Below, in pieces: positions 12,101 to 27,100 of a stretch of DNA of 64,000 nucleotides. The position numbers were made by a program, and so were the translations under genes. Each line of letters opens with the position of its first letter. The stretch's first letter is position 1. The notes under the pieces are model-generated. The model was not told the DNA's origin. It searched no databases and saw only the letters and a list, made by a program, of their open reading frames with translations. The DNA comes from Enoplolaimus lenunculus (Eukaryota > Nematoda > Enoplea > Enoplida > Thoracostomopsidae), in contig JASANG010003593.1 in assembly GCA_030248215.1 (NCBI GenBank), positions 1 to 64,000 on the forward strand, in the 5' to 3' direction.

Positions 12101-15100
12101 CATTTCGGAAGTGCATATGCATATAGCTGCTGTCATAAAAGAAATATTTGATTGCTAGGCACAAATCCTAGCATGTTAGTCGAAATCCTGTTAAAAGTGC
12201 GTGTTGTTGTTCGCTGTAGAAATTTCGATAGAGGATATATCCGTAGTAGTCGTTCCCTTGTATACGTCCATGGGTATACGTTCTAACATGTGTATTTTTA
12301 TCACATGATTCCAGATTTCATGGTGTACGTATATTTATGGTATATATATAAATTTTAAATTTTGATAAATTGTATTTAAAGTATATGTTGCTTTACTAGT
12401 GTATATATATTTATATATACTTATTTATTTATATATATATTTATATATATTTATTTATACATACATACATACATACCTGGGTGAAACCGGAATTCCGGTC
12501 CCGGCAATTTTTGACTTTCCGTTTCCGGTAAATTTTTACCGGTTTTGGTCGGTGGAAATTAAGATATTTTACTAAAAAGTGACGGTAAAAATTACGCAAG
12601 TACATTTCATTAGTATAGTATGCAAACCTTGACAATCGTCGAAAACAAACCATCGAAGGTAAATTTCGCTTCCGTGGATAAAATACAGCAGATAAAGTGA
12701 ATGCATATCTCTAACAAACGGTCATTTCACCACTAATATTGCAAAAAAGAAAATTGAAATGAATTTTTCGGTAGCATGTATTTTTCATTTCCCGGTTCCA
12801 TTTCGTGTAATTTATTCAAATTCCGGTTCCGGTAAATTATAATTCCGCTAGCACCATCCTGTTGGGGATCCTTGGTACTGTATATATAGGATAGCCAGAA
12901 ATATCTGATTGGCATGTAAGTGTACGTTTGCTAGCAGTGTAATGATAATTGTTTAAACTCTACGGATTATGAGAGGTTGCTATGGTATTTTGAGGATACC
13001 ATTCATTCTATGGTCCGAATGTTTTGTATGCCAAAATATAGGTCGGAATGTGTGTGCTAATTAAGAGTTGATGCAGGACCGGTACGTACCAAATGGGGCC
13101 AAGTTAGGACACGTAAGGTAACTATCAGCATGAGCTACGTATGATGTTGGTTGCCCTGGCTCCCGAGCATCACTAGAAAATCAATGTTTACTTGTTTAGT
13201 TCCACCCCCCCACATTTGTATTTATACTTACTTAATGATTTATCATATTACTGGTTTGGTTTTTTTTGCGTTTTCAGAATTTTAGTGCTACGGGAACTGG
13301 TTCGGTATTGAAATCTGGCAGTTCGAACGTCGGACAACCGTCGCAGTTGCCAGCAGCGCCACCCGCGCACGACACGAAACCCCCGTCGACGTTTGCCGCA
13401 AAAAATCCCAGTTCCATGTCCGCTGGAGGCACAGCCCCAATTGTTGAGCAAACCGACGCTTCCGTATATAAACCTGTCCCAGTGACTGCGCCTCCACCTA
13501 GCGCTGGAAGCGGTAGCGGAAAGCTACTGACCACCCTGAACACAGTAGGATTCCCTGCTAATGACGACGATATTCGCGACGACATCGACCAGCGACCGGC
13601 GACTGTCGACGCCGAAACTGCTACAAGTAGCGCATCAGAGTCGCCGGCGCATGGACGCAGTGGCGCCAGCGACGACACGGCGATGGCGGTGATGCCGCCG
13701 TCACCGTGGTCGCGTCCGCAAATGGCAACAGTCGGCACAAATACGTCGGCGCCAGTGTCTCCAAGCCATTATCCAGGTTCCACCGCAGCAACAGCGACGG
13801 CATCGATTGGGACAGGAACGATGTCGTCATCGACGCAACGCCGTCGGCGTGGAGTGAATGACACTGGCGACGGTGACGAATCCGGATCGGCTTCGGTCGA
13901 CGACTATGACGACGATGATGGTTCGAGTGTGACCAGTACCAGTGACGACGACGGCGACGGCAATGTTGCAACACCGTGTTCGTCGAAACATTCGAGCCAT
14001 TCGCGTGGGGGATCTGGTACGCGGTGGGTGGCCGAGTGTGGTGTCCGCGACCTAAAATGTGAAAAACATTTGATTTTTTTGAAAACCACCTGGCAACTCC
14101 TGGTTTATTATATATACCAGAGTGCGACCGGATCGCAAAAAACCGTATACCGGAACCGGATCCGGATAGTGATTTTTTACCGGAACCGGATGTTAACCGG
14201 ATAGTGTTTTTTAAAATCAATCAATTTTTAGCACGTAATAATGCGTCAGTAAATGTTAATTTATCTTTAGTAAACGAAATATTGCGTTTATATAAGGAGA
14301 GTGTTTTAATACTTGAAAATAATTGTGTGAAGCTGCAAATTATTGGTTTGTTTCGATAATAAAATCCGAATCGCCGCCGTAACCATATGCAAAAATACTG
14401 CTTTAAACCAATACTGTATACTTACATGCAGGGTGCAACCGGAATTCCGGTTCCGGTTCCGGCATTTTTTCACCTTCCGGTTCCGGTAAATTTTTACCGG
14501 ATTTAAAAATTCCGGTATTATAATTTGGCCGTTTTCTTAACTTTGCTAATTTTTAAGAATTTCTTTTGAAAGCCACTTGTACTCCGAATATAAGCCATTG
14601 ATGGTGGATTTCACTTCAGTCGATGATGAAAATCTAAAATACAACAAATAAAATAAATACCTATGTTCGACTAAGGTTATTTCACAAATAATAGAGCAAA
14701 AAATAAGATTAAAATAAATGAAATTTTTGGTGAAATGCGTTTTTCACTTTCCGGTTCCGGTTCCGGTAAAATTTTCAAATTCCGGTTCCGGTAAATTGTA
14801 ATTCCGGTTGCACCCTGCTTACATGTAATGGGACTGAAAACATAACATCTCACAACATAATTTGCAAATAATTTGAGATTTACGAAATCGTCTCCGAAAT
14901 CCGGTATACTGTAGGTTTATACCGGATACTGGAACCGGATGCGGGTTTTTTGCCGGATCGTAAACAGGAGCCGGATATCCGGTCGGACCCTGATATATAC
15001 TAGTCGCGACCAAATAGTTGAACCAGTGCACAAATTGAGATGCCATATCCGCTTAATACGCGGTTTGTTCCACGTAAAAATTCACTATCCGGATGCGGTA

Positions 15101-18100
15101 TCGGTATGCAGTAAATTAATATCCGTTGTTACCCTATTATTATATATAATGGCTATGGCAATATTTTAAGGTGGTCGACGTCAGTTTATGGAACATGATA
15201 AAGAAAATCGTGGTGCAATACCAGAACCGCAACAGGAACAGCAACATGAACGCTTGCGACGGGATCCGTTATCGCCAAAGCGAAAAGGTACGTATAATAT
15301 ATTGTATTGCAAGTATATACGACAAAATTAGCAGCGTGGTTGAGTTTTGCTTTTTGTTGAAATATGCGCACTTGATATCTATCCGGCACTGCCTCCGGTC
15401 GGGCGTTGCAATATCCAGCTGTGGTAATTTTACCGTTCAGTCATGCCTTGTTTTCTTATGCAGTGTCAAGTAGTGTTTTTCGTGGGTAGAAAGATATTTA
15501 TACAAGTTTTGATGTAGGGGAACGAATGCGACCCCTGTAACATTGGTGTATCTGGACGGTTGAAACGGATGACTCACATTGAGTAAAAATTTTGAAGCAA
15601 ATCGCTGCTAGTGTTCCCAACTGAAAAAATCCCTAGAAATCCTGAATAAAAATCCCATAAAAGGGGGTGGTTTGTTGACGGCATCTGGCTGCATTCTGCG
15701 CACTGCAATGTCGATAAAAGACTTTTCAAACGTGTATATATTTGTACAAAACCGTTTTTGTTTTTCTAGTGAGACGGCACAAATGGAAAGCGATCGATAT
15801 TGATTTAGAGTATTCAGCGAAAACTCATTCTCGATATCGACGCTTGAAAACGTCAGGGCCTTGGAGTGGAACTGGTAGCGGACCTGGCGATCACCAAGGA
15901 AGCTATGGTCCACCAGGACCATCAACACCTCAACAACACGAATCGGCGGTGCCAGGCGGCAATTATCAAGGCGGAGGCTATTATTCAGGCAGCGCCAGAG
16001 GTCGGGGATCATCGTATGGGCCTGGCGGTCCGTCGTCCCGTGGCGGGGGGCGTGGCGGTTGGAATCCGGTATGTTTGTTTTCAGTTTGGTATTTATGATA
16101 ATTTGGGAAGACTAGGTTTTATAAACTCATTATGGTGTGACATATTAAGTGTCTGGAGGGGGTATAGAAATCGGCAAGTGGTATATATGCAGGTGAACAA
16201 TGTAGGGAAGTTAAAAGATTGGACTAGGATGACTGTTCGGAGCCCAAAAATTGGTTTAACCAGATCCGTCGGAGTGGGAGAGTATGACGGGAAAATCGGC
16301 CTGTTACACCGGTGTATGTTTGTTGTGTAACCATTAAAACAACACCTTTTCTGGTGTCATAGGCGTGGTATCGAAAAGCCTTTACTGGAAACATTATAAT
16401 TAAATCAAAGATACAAGTATATATGTAAAATGTTATCTTAGATTAGAATTTTATTTGAAAGAAATCTGTGTTGTTGCTTTCAGAATTATCGCGGAGGAAG
16501 CGGCTATCGTGGCGGCCGTGGCAGTAGCACTGGTCATACACAACTGCCGCCACATACATCTGGCATTGATAGTCACGGGTTTTCTCATGGCGGCGGGTAC
16601 GAATACAGAACCAGAAGCGGCGGTGTTTTGCAGCCACCAATTGATGGCAGCGGCGATCACAACACAGCCACTTCTGGTCATAGTGGCGGCGGCCACAGTT
16701 ATCGCCAGCCGTTAGTACCGCAAGGCCCACCGTCTATGAGCGCCAGCGGAGCACCTTTACCCCCACCGCCGCCAGGCACGATGTCAGGGTACTATCATGG
16801 TTATCATCATCCTCGCGGCGGCGGAAATGCAACCGCCGCCTATCGACACCCGTATAGTTCCAGTGGTCCCCCACGTGGTAGTATGCCGCCATCAGGCGGA
16901 GGCGGAGGAAACCAAATGCCACCGCCAACAACAGCCTCCGTAGGGCCGTATTATAGGCGTGTGGCAGGTCCGTTACTACGTCATCCAGCACATCCTACAA
17001 CAATCGCGCCTCCGTATCATCAGTTGCCGGTTGCGACTGCTGCGATATCTATGGGGCAACCACCAGTTGAAAGAGTTGCTGCCGCTAGCGGGCAACTTTC
17101 TCGAGGCGGCGGCGGTCCACAAGACCTGAAGGCAGAAGCTGAGGAGACGGCGGCAGCAGGGTTGATCGAGCCTGATTATCATGTCTGCGAATCCATGGAT
17201 GGTCCAACTGCGTCTGACACCGACGCTGCAGTTGTGGCCACCAAAGAGTCACCAGCCCATGGCGACGGGGATAGCGATGTTGCCCGCGACCTTGCTGCTT
17301 CTAATGACGGAAGCGGCGGCAATGACGAAGAGGAGCAACAACAACGAATGAAGACGACAAACGAAAAACAATCACAAGAGCAACAAGAACAGGAATCAAC
17401 AACGAACGATGTGACGACGATAGCTGAGGTTAGCGACGAGACTCGTGGAACGTCAGCCAAACAATCTGATGGCGCGTCTGAGGCGAACGACAGTAAAACG
17501 CATGGTAAGTATTTGCGTGCAGCTGCAGTGAGTACTTTTGTCTGCGGCTAAGGTTGGTTATAGCATATTTCTTGCCAAAAGAATGTTTGCTAACTCGAAG
17601 GGTTGCGCTATACTCGCCGCAGGACGCCGACATATGGCACGGTAAAAATTTTGCCGGGCGCCGGCGCACGGTGCTGTACAACTTTTTATTGGAAATCATC
17701 ACGCCGCCATGTGCCGGCGTGCGACGGCGCTCGCTTATGTCCGGCTGTGTAACGTATAGCGCAACCCTAAGTCTCTAAAGTTGCAAAAATATAACTGTAG
17801 AATCAATTGTATTTGGTTCGATATTGGGCAGCAGCTCACCTTCGAAGTTCTAAACGCCTCCCTGTTGCTCACTGATAATTACCATTTTTGTTGGACTGGA
17901 ACAAAAATGTACATTTGGTCCACAGGGAGTTGCTTTCACGTTTAGTTCATTGCTCGTATTCGTAAATGTTCGTTAGGGTCCAGCGCACTTTGCTTGTTTG
18001 AAAATCGATTACGTACTAATTGACGATAGTTCGAAGGCGCTATATTATGTTGTGAATATGGCTCTTTATAATGATTAATGAACACTTTCCATTGTGTATA

Positions 18101-21100
18101 CATTATTTCGCGTACACTGCTAGCGCTTAGTTGCTTATAGTACGAACAGTCTTTACTGTTTCAGGAAATACTGGAGTTGGCAGCAATCAACGCATTGGTT
18201 TCAACGCCAATGTATATAGTCATGTCCGATCTAGTCATCAACCACAAACACATCATTATCATCATTATCAACAACAACAACAGTATCAACCACCGCAACG
18301 AGGAGGAACGTCTTCTGGATATCACACTTCTTTAGGGACTGGAGTCAGTGTGGGAACTAGCGGCGGTGGGCCAAGGAGCGGTTATCAACGCTTTCGTAAG
18401 TGTTTATGTGCAATTATACCGCTACAAGCGAGTATGATTTAGTGTAGTCTAACGTATTGAACCGATACTTTAAAATTTAAAATACATATATACTGATACC
18501 GATATTAGGATGCAGGGATAGTTAGGTGTTGTCTTTTACTTCAACGTGTTAATGTTTTTATATCTGATTTCAGAACCACGAGATTCCAGCTATCGTGGAC
18601 GAAGTCATAGTGGTGCGGCCAGCCATGCAGCAACGTTGCCGCATAATGCGATGATTGGCAGTGGAAATCCTATGGTGGGCGGCGGTGGTAATGTTCCTTT
18701 AGCAGGAGCAGCTGCAGGCTATTTAGGATATGGCCAGCATAGTGCCGGCGCAGGATACCAGCGAGGCGGTCGCGGAAGCGGAACCAGCTATTACGCACCT
18801 GGTGGCCACGGCCATTATCACACCGGATTTGGCGGAACTGGTGTGAGTGGTGGTGGCGGACCGCCTGGAGGACCGGTGTCAAGTGCACCGCCGTTGTTTG
18901 GTAGTGGTGGCAGTCCTGTGCAAGGACTCGGTTATGCTCGCGCAGTTGGACCGGGAATGGGAGGTCCGGTCGGCGCCTATGGAATGGCGCATCATTCGCA
19001 CGGTGGCGGCCGAGGTGGTGCAGGTGGACATTATATGATACATCGAGGTGGTGGTTTTGCCGGTGGTGGTCCTGTTGGTATGCCACCAGCGCATGGTGGG
19101 GGCGGCTACGGAAAACGGAAAGGTGAGTAGCCAGTTTATTGTGTAAAGCACCCCAGAAAAACATCAGGAGTTCAAAATTTGGAATTTTTTGCATAGGGGT
19201 TTGCTTAACTGTGCTATTTTTGTTTTTGTCTTGATTTCATAAGTATATAATTTCAAACCAGAGGGAAGGGTTGTACGGTTCAGCCGAATGTACGGAGCGC
19301 GGTATTCTACATTACAGATTATTATGACCAAAGCAGCAATTTTTAGAAGTTACTTTTGTCCGAAATGACAGCAATATAAAATTCAAGAATAGCAGTCAAT
19401 GTTAAAACATTTGTAGAAGCAACATTTTAACAAATTGTACCTGTATGATTAACTTTTGCTGTAGTCGAAGCATGCAGTAAATATGCGGCACCTGCTTCGT
19501 TTTTGGCATTCGGTAAAGCTGCATATGGGGGAATAGGCCGAATATGGGGACAGCATCTGTTGGCAGGAACGTTTTAATATGTTGAATTTGGCAAACCAAG
19601 AATCTAAGGCTAGATAGAAAATTTTTGAGGTCTTTTGTTTTGATTAGCAACGTGTACCAATATGTGCCATATATAATTTTTTGTTGTGCTTTTTATGGTT
19701 TTATGTGTTGTTTATGACGTTGACAGGCTCCGATATGGCATTGTCACCATCCGATGATAATTTCGATTATATGGATTTGCTCGAAATGCAATATGCTCAA
19801 TATTACGCTATGTCTGCAGTTCCACCGTTTGACCCAACACCTGTCGGTGGTGCGCAACAACCCGGCGCTGTGCCAGTACCACCCCACGCGATAATAGCTC
19901 CAGGAGGCGGACCAGGAGGTGGCGCAGTTGCTGGTCCGCTGCCACCACTCGTTCTACCGTCAATGGTAGCTGGAGGCGGCCCAATACCACCTATGCCAAT
20001 GGTTCCACCGTTTCCGCCGATTCAATATTCGACGGCGACGACTGGTTATTTGCCACCGCCACGTGCGCCACCGCCGCTTGTTTCCGGTGCTGCCACCGTC
20101 ACTGCGCGCGTTGCGGCTACTCCAGCCCAAACCGCCGCACACGGCATTTTGACAACGCAACAACAAAGTTTTGTTGCGCCACCGCTGACGCCGTCGAGCT
20201 ATACCACTACCGCGGTGGCGACACCGACTGGTGCAAACGTAGTAGCGAGCGCAGCGATTACAGGCGACATCGACAGTGGCGCTCAACAGCAAGTTATTTC
20301 GACAAACACAATCGGTGTGACTTCATCGTCCGCAGTAGTTGTAGCAAAAACGACAACATCGCTGTCGACATCGGCGACGTCAACGATTTTAACGTCAACA
20401 ACAGCTGCAGCAGCGTCAGAAGCAACACAATCGCCAGCATCACAAGCACCACCACCTCCAACAGTAACAACAGCAACAACAACGGCTCACGTAGCGGCAA
20501 CAACAACACCGGCGACACCGTCAACGCCAACAACGCCGACATCGTCAATGACATCATCTGTGTCGGCGATTGCTGCTCCACCCCCGCAGCAGGCGACGCA
20601 AGTAATCCCTCCCGATCCAGCGCTAATGGCAGCTGCGGCAGCGGCATCAGTCGCAGCGACAGTGACCGTCAGCGGAGCCGCCGGGCTACCGCCACCGTGG
20701 AATCCAGCAGCAGCTGCCGTCGCAGCTGTTGGCGGATATGCAGCTGCTGCAGCGGCGGCGGCCGCGTCACTGCAACAACAACAGCAACAAGCTGCCGCTG
20801 CAGCAGCCATGGCCGTAGCGTCGTCAGCGGCAGCGGTTATGGCGGCACCGTCGGTTGGCGCAGGCACGACCCTAAGTACAGCCGCAACGGCCGCAATGAC
20901 ACCAACGGTAGTGGCTCCGACGGCAGTAACAGCCGTACCAACGTTGCCCTCGCAGCCGCCACCACCACAGGCTGCTGCTGCCGCCGCGGCGATGCTTGTG
21001 CCGTTTTTGCCGATGCCAATGTATTATCAGATGACTGCAGCTCCATTTTTGCCCGTCGATGAAAATGTACTCAAGGATTATATTCGAAAACAAATGTACG

Positions 21101-24100
21101 TATATTTTTGTTTGTTTACATATTTGTTTTTCGATGTCTCCTATGTGTATGCAGTTGTTGTATGTACTTCTCGTACCCGACAACAGGAGGATCCGCTGAA
21201 ACGTATCAAATCATTTTGGTATATGACCATGGTATAGATTCTAGATGCACTGCTTTAGTAGTATATCTCATAGCACATTTTGTTTGCTGAATTGCCTATA
21301 CTGAATTGAAACGACGTTTTATATATTAATTTGGTTTCAGCGATTACTACTTCAGTGAAGACAATTTGCAGCGGGACTTTTTCTTGCGTCGCAAAATGGA
21401 TCCGTCAGGCTGGGTTCCTGTGTCACTAGTGGCAAGTTTTCATAAAGTTCAAGCGCTCACACAAGATGTTCGATTGGTAGTTGAGGTGAGTAATGAGTTG
21501 GTTGTTGAACAGTGATATAATTTTTGAAAAAAAACTAGCCGGCTATAAGACAGGGTACAACGAGAACCAAAACCGTGTAGTGACTTTTTTTACCGAAACC
21601 GACTACTGATCAGATATAGCACTTTATGTTTTGCGCTGATGGAAATTATTTGAGTCTCACAAATGTATACGTTTGCTGAATTGAAATTAATTGCTGGCTT
21701 GTATTTTTCATTTTTACATCAGTGTGGAAAACGTGAGCTTCTTAACTTACTCGGAAATGTAATCTCAGAAACATGTTACATATGTCCACTTGTAAAAAGC
21801 AGTTTTATGCGATTCACTACCAGCGGTAAGTGTCCGCTGTTTATCAATACCCGAACCGTATATCGCTTTTTTGCCGGATATCAAACCGTAATAAGGAGAA
21901 CGCCAAATTGGTACTGTGCGAGCCGCTGACAATATATATTTGAGAACAAACCTTAGTATCTAATAGACGAAACCTCGAAAGTAGTTCGCAAGCGCAATCT
22001 CGACTGTGGTGGTTGTTGTTTCATAATTAACGTCGGTTGAACCCGAGGCATTGGATACGTGCGGGCTTTTTCAAAATCTCGCTTGATGAAGAAGATATTT
22101 GTTTTAATTAAAACAAGAATCGTTTCACAGCAATTACAACGATTGCTTTAAGATAAGAGGCTAAAAATAAACCCATCAGTTCGCCCACTGTGTGTCTGTG
22201 TATGTGTGTGTTCTTATTGTAGACGCTTCGCGATAGCGATAAAGTTGAAATAAGTCGTGACGGAATCAAAATTCGACCACGGCGCGATTATACAAAATGG
22301 CCACTATCGTCGTCGCTTGCATCACCCGGCGGAACAACCATCGAGGAAGCTGCCGTTGATGACGTCGCTCGAGTCCTTCAACCAGGTGTCGGAGGTGGGG
22401 TCAGACATGGCCATCATGAAGACCATCTGTCACCGCACGGATCAGACGATTTGAATCGATATGGAGGTAAGTCGTTACGTTCATGGATGGTATATATCCG
22501 GAGTGAGTGCGACCGGTTATCGAAACATCCTTGAATGTAAACTCTAGCTGTCTTGTTTTTATGTGTGTTTCGACGTCTGCTTGCTGGGGTGGAAACAGAA
22601 TTTCTTTTCGGATAATGATAAGCGAACGAAAATTTTTTGATAGCTGTACGACAGTAGATTATTTTGAATATGAACTTTTAGGGTATCTTTAGTCCTTGTA
22701 TTAGTTTTGTTGTATTTTGACTTCCCAGTGAAAGTAAAGATTTAGGATCCGGAAATAGAGCATAACAGAATACTGCTCAAAGGAGATTAAAATATATAAG
22801 CTTTGTGTTGTTGCAGTCAATACAGAGCTAATTACTGTATCAGCTGATAAGTAGCGGTTAGTGCTTTACATTATATATACGCATACAGTACGTTTGTATT
22901 TGGCACAGTGATTTCTGGAAACGGTGTGGTATAGGTTGTTATGTTTTTTATTATTTATTATGTTATTGTTGTTTTTTGACTGACAGTCTCAGTCATTTTT
23001 TCGGTTGCGCAGTAATTGCTTTTTGCAGCTGCAATTTTTTGTTTATTTTAGCAGTCCGTGGCGCTAGTTAGGTTTTTAATAATCTTCTTAGCGCACGCCT
23101 GGCTGGTCTGCTAACGTCAGATTTTTTAAGTTTTGCGTCGAGGGGGGCAGGGTATGTGTTGTATCAGTATAATGCACGTAATTATTGACGTTAGCCAGGT
23201 ATTTAGAGATAATATAAAAATGTCTGTCCATAATATGATAAGAAAAATTACTGCAGTATACAAGCATTGCACAGTAACAATGGTTTCAAGGCGGAACTGG
23301 CAGCGTAGTAAAATTGAAATATTGAAACCCGTGAAATATTGAAATCGAAGTCGGGTGCCCAATCAGAACGAAATTAAAATTTTGGACGCTTGGCTTAATA
23401 ATTTTTAATGCCACAACGACGCCATGTCAGAATTTCGGAAAACAGTCTTAAAAAGTTTCGTAAAAATTTTAATGGGAAATATTCTTGTGTCTACCAGCAT
23501 AATTTTCTACAAACTTCCGAGCACAAAACGCAAACAACGGTTTTGACCACTTGACAGCTGCAACGGTGAAACGTTAATATGCATGCGACATTTTGCTTAT
23601 AATGCAAAGTTGATAGAAACTCGCTAATTTTTTTAGTGAACATGATTGAAATAACCAGTTGTGCTTGTTTTTAGGCAAAAATGTTTCAAAATGTACTGTG
23701 AAAAATCAGATTGTTTAAGTTGCGGTGATCGTATATTGGGCGATTTGCCACATTACTCTGTATTATACATATTATTATGTTTACTTGAGTTAGGGTTGCG
23801 CTATACTTTACTATGCCGAACGCTGTTGACAAGATGTATTTGGTGTAATTGTAATAAAAAATATATCGTGCCGCACGGCGACGTCCGGAGGCGCACGGCG
23901 ACGTCCGGAGGCACACGGCAACTACAGCTTGCTCTTTGGGCACGATTCGAATATTGGATTATATAAATTTAAACCAGATTTAATTGACGTTCAATTTTAA
24001 CCAATGATTTCATTGGCAGGGCTGTACCAACCAAATTTTGGGTGTTGAATCAACATTGGAATCTTGGCATTGGAAGTTTCTATATATCAAGTTACGGTAC

Positions 24101-27100
24101 TTAAAACATTTTTATTGTTTAAAAATGTATTGCCGAACATTGTTGGATTGATCGGGTCACGACGTGATCGGAATCCGAACCGGTATAATTTTAACCGAAT
24201 CCAAACTTTCGTTGCAATCCTGCCAGGTATGTGCGTACGTTGTTTATACGTTGTTTGTTACCAAGACTCAGTCATTGGTTGTATTTTTATTCAAGACGTC
24301 AACTGTACGGAAGCCAGTCGACCGGATTAATCGAATGCTGCTCGAAAAATTGATTTTCGTTGCGCGTCTCATCTGTTGTTTCGTCCACCAATTCCGGGTT
24401 TTGGAGTAGTGATGTAGTATTGATACCAAAGTCGTTGCCGATGCCGATTGTTATTTTTAAATAATGTCGCCGAACTGATGAAGCCGGTACCAATTTCAAT
24501 TTTACTACACGCGATGCATAGATAAACTGATAGCGATTACTATCGACGTTACATCATCATTGCATTGTAAACGCAAAAACTTAAACAACACAACCATAAA
24601 CGATTGTGATTTTTTGAGAACGAAATTAATTTCAAAAATTAAAGTAATTTAACTACAAGCGTGCGAGACAACAGTTTCCTCCTGATCAAACGCACCGATA
24701 ATTACGTACGTATATACACCAACAAGTGAAACTATTGCAAGCATTGCACAATTCACTTCACTGTGTTTAAGCGCGCAAGACGCATCGGCAAAAAAATCCG
24801 GCAATTTTTTCACAGGGCCGATGCCGATACTCACGCACAAGTGCCGATTATTACCGATGGCGGTGCCGGTTAATCGGCGGCGGCACATCACTAGTTTTTG
24901 AGCCCTGTTGGTTACACAACTATGGGCTGTGCCAGGATTTTGGAAATGGTGCGCGGTATTATGTAATATGTTCTATGAAACCGTATCGAAATAAATGCCG
25001 ATGTACAAAAGTTCCCAAAAATGACGTTTTACCCCTGAATTTTTTGCAGTCAGGCTACGTACGCTCTTAACCGCAACGAAGTATTGCTAGTAAAGGATGG
25101 ACGCCTAAAGATGTATATACATGGTTAAAGTAGGGAACGACCGGATCCAAAATTTGCATTTACCGGATCCGTATCCGCATCTTACTAGCTGGATAATTTT
25201 TCAATTACTAACGTATATCAAATAGAACAGGTTCAACTGATGCTTTCGCAAAATTAGTCAACAAAACGTACAGCAACTAAAAAAGAAGTCTTCAGAATTT
25301 TTATGTTTGTTCTCCTTCCGCAACAACACTGGTCTCCAAGTGGATGTCATTAACGTGACGTTCCAACAGAGCATTAATGCTCACACAGTGCTTATTAAAT
25401 TACGTACGCATAGTTGAAATACATGCACCAATTTTGGTATGTTTCTGTTTGTATATCAAATTTCGGATCCGGAGATCCGGTAGTTTATTTTACCGGATCC
25501 GGATCTCGGATGCGGTCTATCCCAAGGTTAACGGCATGAAAAGTTTTATTGGTAACATATAATTCGATTGACGCTATAGAGCTATATACTTGTGGACTGA
25601 CTATGGCGGAGACGTACACGGATGGCGGTTCTAAGGCACAGGCCCACATCCAGCTCATCTTGCTGGGAGGGGCTGGCTAAAAAGTGTTCAGGAGTTGTTA
25701 CAAGCAAGGTTGAAACCTTTCTAGGCGGGGAAAAGCAAATTTTTAGCTATAGGCCCGCTGTGGGGTGGCAGCGGTCCCCTTTGTATTAGCGGCCTTGCTG
25801 TAGTAATTAATAGTTCGTGGCTATGAGCCTGTGTCTAGCGTTTAATAATAAAATGCTATGTTTATTCACGTGCTACGTAATATACGTATATATGTATTGA
25901 TTGCTTTAGTGATTTTTTGAAAATTAATCTTTACTACTGTGGCGTCTCTTTTTAGCATGCTTGCTGGTATATAAATATATGTACTATACTATGTACATGT
26001 ATATAATATGTGTATATATGTTTATAAATCGAATGTTTTTGGATTGGTTTCAAGTTGGTTATTGCTTGTTTTACATTTTTTCCTGTGTTTTTATTGTTGT
26101 TTTATTTTCGTTTTTGTTTTCGCGTTTTTCTGCCGCCGACGTCGTCACTGACGATACGTATTTAAAGCTTTTCAATTCAGTATAACGAATGCTTGTGGCG
26201 GATGCAGATTGTTTTCAGATATACAGGGATGGTGTCATTGATAAGTTGTTTTGTGCGTAATGCACGCAAAAGTGTTAGCAGCAAATGCATCAAAATCTGT
26301 ATGCAAATTTTCCGTTCATAGAATCAATCGCGTTTATGTGCTATGAAACTATTGGTAGACAAAGTATGCTGGAAACTTGCCCAGAATACGTACGATGTGG
26401 GATGTGCAACGCGTTTAATTATATCGATTGATAATGAGCTGAATGTATATTGGCTTAACTTTCTTAGCTGTTGTCTATCTATATATGTATATGTATATAT
26501 ACGTGTCGGGTGTAACCGCATACCAAAAAATCATGTCACACCCAAATTTGAATATTTTTGAAAAATTCCATTTTTTAAAGTCCCGTAGTCTCCCCTTGGG
26601 ATCCAATGGTTTTTGGATAAAAATTAACCAAATTATACACTATTCGACGCAGCTGACGGAGCGGAATGGAATTGGTTCAATTTTCCGCTATCAGATGTCT
26701 GGTTAGCAAGTTATGGTGAAATAATTTATTTCGCTCGCTGCCAACAATTTGGGACCGCGCCAGATCAGTTATTCGCCCATAACTCGTTAGCCAGATGTGT
26801 CTGAGTAAGGAAAATTTAACACCATTCAACTCAGCTCCGCCAGCTGCGTTGGGCGGTGTTTAATTTGTCTAACTTTTAGACAAAAAATTTATGGGTCCCA
26901 TAGGCGGACCTTGGGACCTTAAAAATAGGATTTTTCCAAAATTCAAATTTGGCTGCGAAATAATTAGGACAGGTCAACAGAAGCTCAAATATGCAAAAAA
27001 AAAATTTTAACATTCGACCGTTTTTGGGAAACTCCGGCTGGGGGACCATAACCACAAAGACCCGAAACACCTTAGCCAGGGAACCGGATACTTTAATTTT

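Noticed and set aside
13274-14220. Long minus-strand frames opposite LARP1 exon 5
   Set aside because: Shadows of a GC-rich coding exon. The plus strand frame joins in phase with neighbours; these do not.
19960-20867. Minus-strand Leu/Ala/Cys-rich frames opposite exon 11
   Set aside because: Antisense translations of Ala/Thr/Pro codon repeats, with no splice context.
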